Below are positions 5,786-7,403 of a DNA stretch of 7,403 nt, one piece after another. The translations under genes were made by a program, and so were the position numbers. Each line of letters begins with the position of its first letter. Position 1 is the first letter of the stretch. The notes under the pieces are model-generated. The model was given only the letters and a program-made list of their open reading frames with translations, was not told the DNA's origin and ran no database searches. This DNA comes from Firmicutes bacterium UBA5449 (lineage in GTDB: Bacteria; Bacillota; SHA-98; UBA4971): assembly GCA_002424305.1 (NCBI GenBank), contig DIQZ01000012.1, positions 1 through 7,403 of the forward strand, written 5' to 3'.

Positions 5786-6354
5786 CCCTTTTGGTGAATA
5801 ATAAATGCAATGATAATGCTCCAGCTCATCACGGATGGATCCCGTGTTCAGAAGGCTTCGATTCAGAGCGCGGCACTGTGGTTGACATGCAAATATGGCG
5901 GAAGGCTTCTGAGATAAGCCCTAAAGAGAATCGAAAGATTCTGGTGTTGCTAGCGAGCTATATCATGCATCATCCTGAGTCTGACGAAGCACTACGCAAA
6001 TCGATCGGAAATTGGGCTGCCAAGCCGAAGCCACGATGTGGGGTAGATGAAATGCATCAAAGTGGCGACTTACGTCCGCGGGCAGCTACAGATTTTGCAA
6101 AGCTCTTAAAGAAAAGAGACATAACTGCCTCGATTTATTGCATTCCTGATGAACGAATGCATCAACTGGTCCTTCGGGTATTGTTTAAAGAAAGGCCCTG
6201 TATTGACCAACGGGAAGCAGTGGGTGATGCCATGGCTGACCTAATGGATTGCTACCCGACATTATCGGTTGACTTGATGACATTGGATCCTAGAGAAGTA
6301 GGCTGTTGCCCCCTACCCGAACATGCTGTTAGGGTTGATTCGGAGGCGATGTAG
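5782..6354 (+). CDS. Unrecognised 190-residue protein, middle gene of the HEPN unit
   Basis: I do not recognise a family. The GTG start (5782-5784) overlaps the previous stop by 4 bases and has AGAGGA just upstream. Two parts are visible: a helical N-terminal half (about 34-80: VVDMQIWRKASEI, NRKILVLLASYIMHHP, EALRKSIGNWAA) and a C-terminal alternating part (about 113-173): strand ITASIYCI, strand HQLVLRVLF, helix REAVGDAMADLMDCYP, strand SVDLMTLDPREV. Eight cysteines are scattered, with no zinc-knuckle spacing. The ending 'helix-YPTLSVDLMTLDP' recalls the last part of MNT nucleotidyltransferases that partner HEPN toxins, but the GSxxxG and DxD catalytic motifs are absent, so it would at best be a degenerate relative. 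The stop TAG directly abuts the ATG of the HEPN gene, so a functional link to it is likely. Confidence 0.8.
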   Translation: MTLLVNNKCNDNAPAHHGWIPCSEGFDSERGTVVDMQIWRKASEISPKENRKILVLLASYIMHHPESDEALRKSIGNWAAKPKPRCGVDEMHQSGDLRPRAATDFAKLLKKRDITASIYCIPDERMHQLVLRVLFKERPCIDQREAVGDAMADLMDCYPTLSVDLMTLDPREVGCCPLPEHAVRVDSEAM

Positions 6355-6702
6355 ATGGCTATTGATGAGCAACATGAATGGCAGGCTAAGCATAATGCCA
6401 AGTTGCTGGCTGAGCCTATACTAGGCCCCAAAGACACTGCATATCCAGACTGGGTCATAACCGTCGCCTTCTACAAGGCTCTTCACCTGGTAGATATGAC
6501 ATTGGCAGCACATGGAATCATAGACATAGGGCATCACGATCAACGTAAGGAATATATTAGGAAGCATTTACGCGGATCGTTTGGAAATTACCAAGCGCTT
6601 GAAGAATTGAGCAGAAAAGCGCGGTATCATGCCACAAAACCTACATGCGATGACATTGAGGATGCTCTTGAACTTCTTCAGCGCATTGAACAAGCAGTGT
6701 AG
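6355..6702 (+). CDS. HEPN-fold protein with R-x4-H motif (possible ribonuclease toxin)
   Basis: A 115-residue all-helical cytoplasmic protein. Its pattern DWVITVAFYKALHLVDMTLAAHG (32-54), HHDQRKEYI (60-68), YQALEELSRKARYH (79-92) and a last helix IEDALELLQRIEQAV matches HEPN proteins of the 'FYaaLHlvda...H..R...Y..L...SR.ARY' type. Arg87 and His92 form R-x4-H (RKARYH), the spacing used as catalytic site by HEPN ribonucleases in toxin-antitoxin, abortive-infection and CRISPR effector proteins; many HEPN proteins without proven RNase activity share the fold, so activity is inferred. The ATG follows the previous stop with no gap; GGAGG (6342-6346) is 8 bases upstream. It is the last gene of the unit, and the gene after it is convergent. 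There is no MNT-type nucleotidyltransferase next door, the usual partner, so the middle gene is the obvious candidate. Confidence 0.8.
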   Translation: MAIDEQHEWQAKHNAKLLAEPILGPKDTAYPDWVITVAFYKALHLVDMTLAAHGIIDIGHHDQRKEYIRKHLRGSFGNYQALEELSRKARYHATKPTCDDIEDALELLQRIEQAV

Positions 6703-6823
6703 CGACGATGAGAATATCGCCCCAGGCTCTCCTCCGTCTACCACGTCATTTCCCTGAGCCTCACATAGTGCTCACATACCATGCCGACGAAACGATGACA
6801 GCTTCAAGGCCTCAATACTCTGC

Positions 6824-6859
6824 TACGGCTGCCATGACCGCAAACTCAGCATTGCCGTA
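6824..6859. terminator. Possible bidirectional hairpin between convergent genes
   Basis: TACGGCTGC (6824-6832) pairs with GCA (6849-6851) and GCCGTA (6854-6859): nine pairs with a TT bulge and a 16-base loop. It lies between the HEPN stop and the stop of the convergent minus-strand gene, where terminators for both are expected. No T-run follows on either strand, so intrinsic termination is doubtful. A second, weaker stem AGGCTC/GAGCCT (6724-6729 with 6756-6761) lies in the same 160-base gap. Confidence 0.3.
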
Positions 6860-6862
6860 ACC

Positions 6863-7399
6863 TTACTCATTGCTGCTTGAGATCACTTCCCACTTGGCAG
6901 AGAAGGTTAATTCGGTGGCCTTACCAATCATCATAATCCGCCACTCACCCGGCATGTTTGCAGGAACAGACAGGTTGGACGCATCAACGTTCATTGTGCT
7001 TGTCGTGCTATGTCTATCGCTCCATGCAATGCTTCCATCCGGAGCGGTGAGAGCCAAGGTGAAATCGGAGGGTCCTGCCGAAAAGTTGAACCCGAAATTG
7101 ATTACGGAGCTGTCTGCGGACTCGCCTGTGGTTTCCGGAACGTGTATGACCGCTATTGGAATGTCCCCGGATATCTCTCCTGCTGACATAGATGTGATTT
7201 GTGGGCCATGCGCCTTAGGGATGTCAGATGAGAAAAGGCCGACTCCTGCGCGAGAGGTGACCTCGGCCACGGATACTAGGCATAGGATGGCGACAGCGAT
7301 CCAGAGCGACGCGGAGCGCCATATTGCAGAAGACGACAGTTGGTCAGCAGCGTCCGGCTTCTGCCTGGTCACCGAGGATGACTTAATGATCCTCATCAT
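6863..7399 (-). CDS. Membrane-anchored extracytoplasmic beta-rich protein of unknown function
   Basis: A 178-residue protein if it starts at one of the two adjacent ATGs (7397-7399 or 7394-7396). The frame stays open to the window edge and no ribosome site is visible, so the true start may lie outside. N-terminal residues are basic (R3, K6, R12, K14, R28), followed by one hydrophobic segment SLWIAVAILCLVSVAEV (31-47), fitting an N-in anchor or uncleaved signal. The rest is Ser/Thr-rich and outside the membrane. Residues 100-172 look like alternating beta strands (INFGFNFSAG, DFTLALTAPDGSIAWSD, GEWRIMMIGKA, LTFSAKWEV), an Ig-like or pre-peptidase C-terminal/P-domain type sandwich, suggested by 'LT.PDGS' and 'GEWRI'. 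The only cysteine is C40, inside the membrane segment. It converges on the HEPN unit and need not be linked to it. Possible role: a cell-surface interaction domain; this is not a confident family assignment. Confidence 0.75.
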   Translation of the reverse strand: MMRIIKSSSVTRQKPDAADQLSSSAIWRSASLWIAVAILCLVSVAEVTSRAGVGLFSSDIPKAHGPQITSMSAGEISGDIPIAVIHVPETTGESADSSVINFGFNFSAGPSDFTLALTAPDGSIAWSDRHSTTSTMNVDASNLSVPANMPGEWRIMMIGKATELTFSAKWEVISSSNE

Positions 7400-7403
7400 G
7401 AAG

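Noticed and set aside
1..7403. CRISPR arrays, tRNA genes, insertion sequences, attachment sites
   Set aside because: No regularly spaced repeats, no tRNA cloverleaf with TTC-containing T-arm, and no transposase or integrase gene seen.

Overview
The window has no rRNA or other taxonomic marker. Base composition looks close to 50% GC (estimated by eye). The substrate-binding protein has a long Sec signal ending in Ala-rich sequence with no lipobox cysteine, which suggests a cell with a periplasm or a lineage that releases its binding proteins. Synergistota or a deep-branching, possibly diderm, Bacillota would fit, but this is a weak inference.

Left block (1-4926, all minus strand, so transcribed right to left): a DUF89/ARMT1-like metal-dependent phosphatase-type gene, 26 bases later a short zinc-dependent medium-chain dehydrogenase starting at GTG, a 211-base gap, then a BMP-family (Bmp/PnrA/Med) nucleoside-type ABC importer: binding protein, a 118-base gap holding a strong hairpin, the double-domain ATPase, and 3 bases later the start of the first permease, which runs off the left edge. 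The importer probably takes up a nucleoside or similar ribose compound. The dehydrogenase and DUF89 protein may process or detoxify the imported material.

Middle (4927-5476): a 550-base divergent intergenic region without a convincing gene. It carries a nested palindrome (5052-5091), a perfect 15-base operator-like palindrome (5382-5396) and a pair of 8-base direct repeats (5421-5452).

Right block (5477-6702, plus strand): three translationally coupled small genes. The first is DUF3467-like (102 aa), the second is unrecognised (190 aa), and the third is a HEPN-fold protein (115 aa) with an R-x4-H motif typical of HEPN ribonucleases. The 4-base overlap and zero-base junction suggest one functional unit. 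This is the best candidate here for an undescribed toxin-antitoxin-like or stress/defence module. A convergent minus-strand gene (6863-7399) encodes a membrane-anchored, extracytoplasmic beta-rich protein and may extend beyond the right edge.
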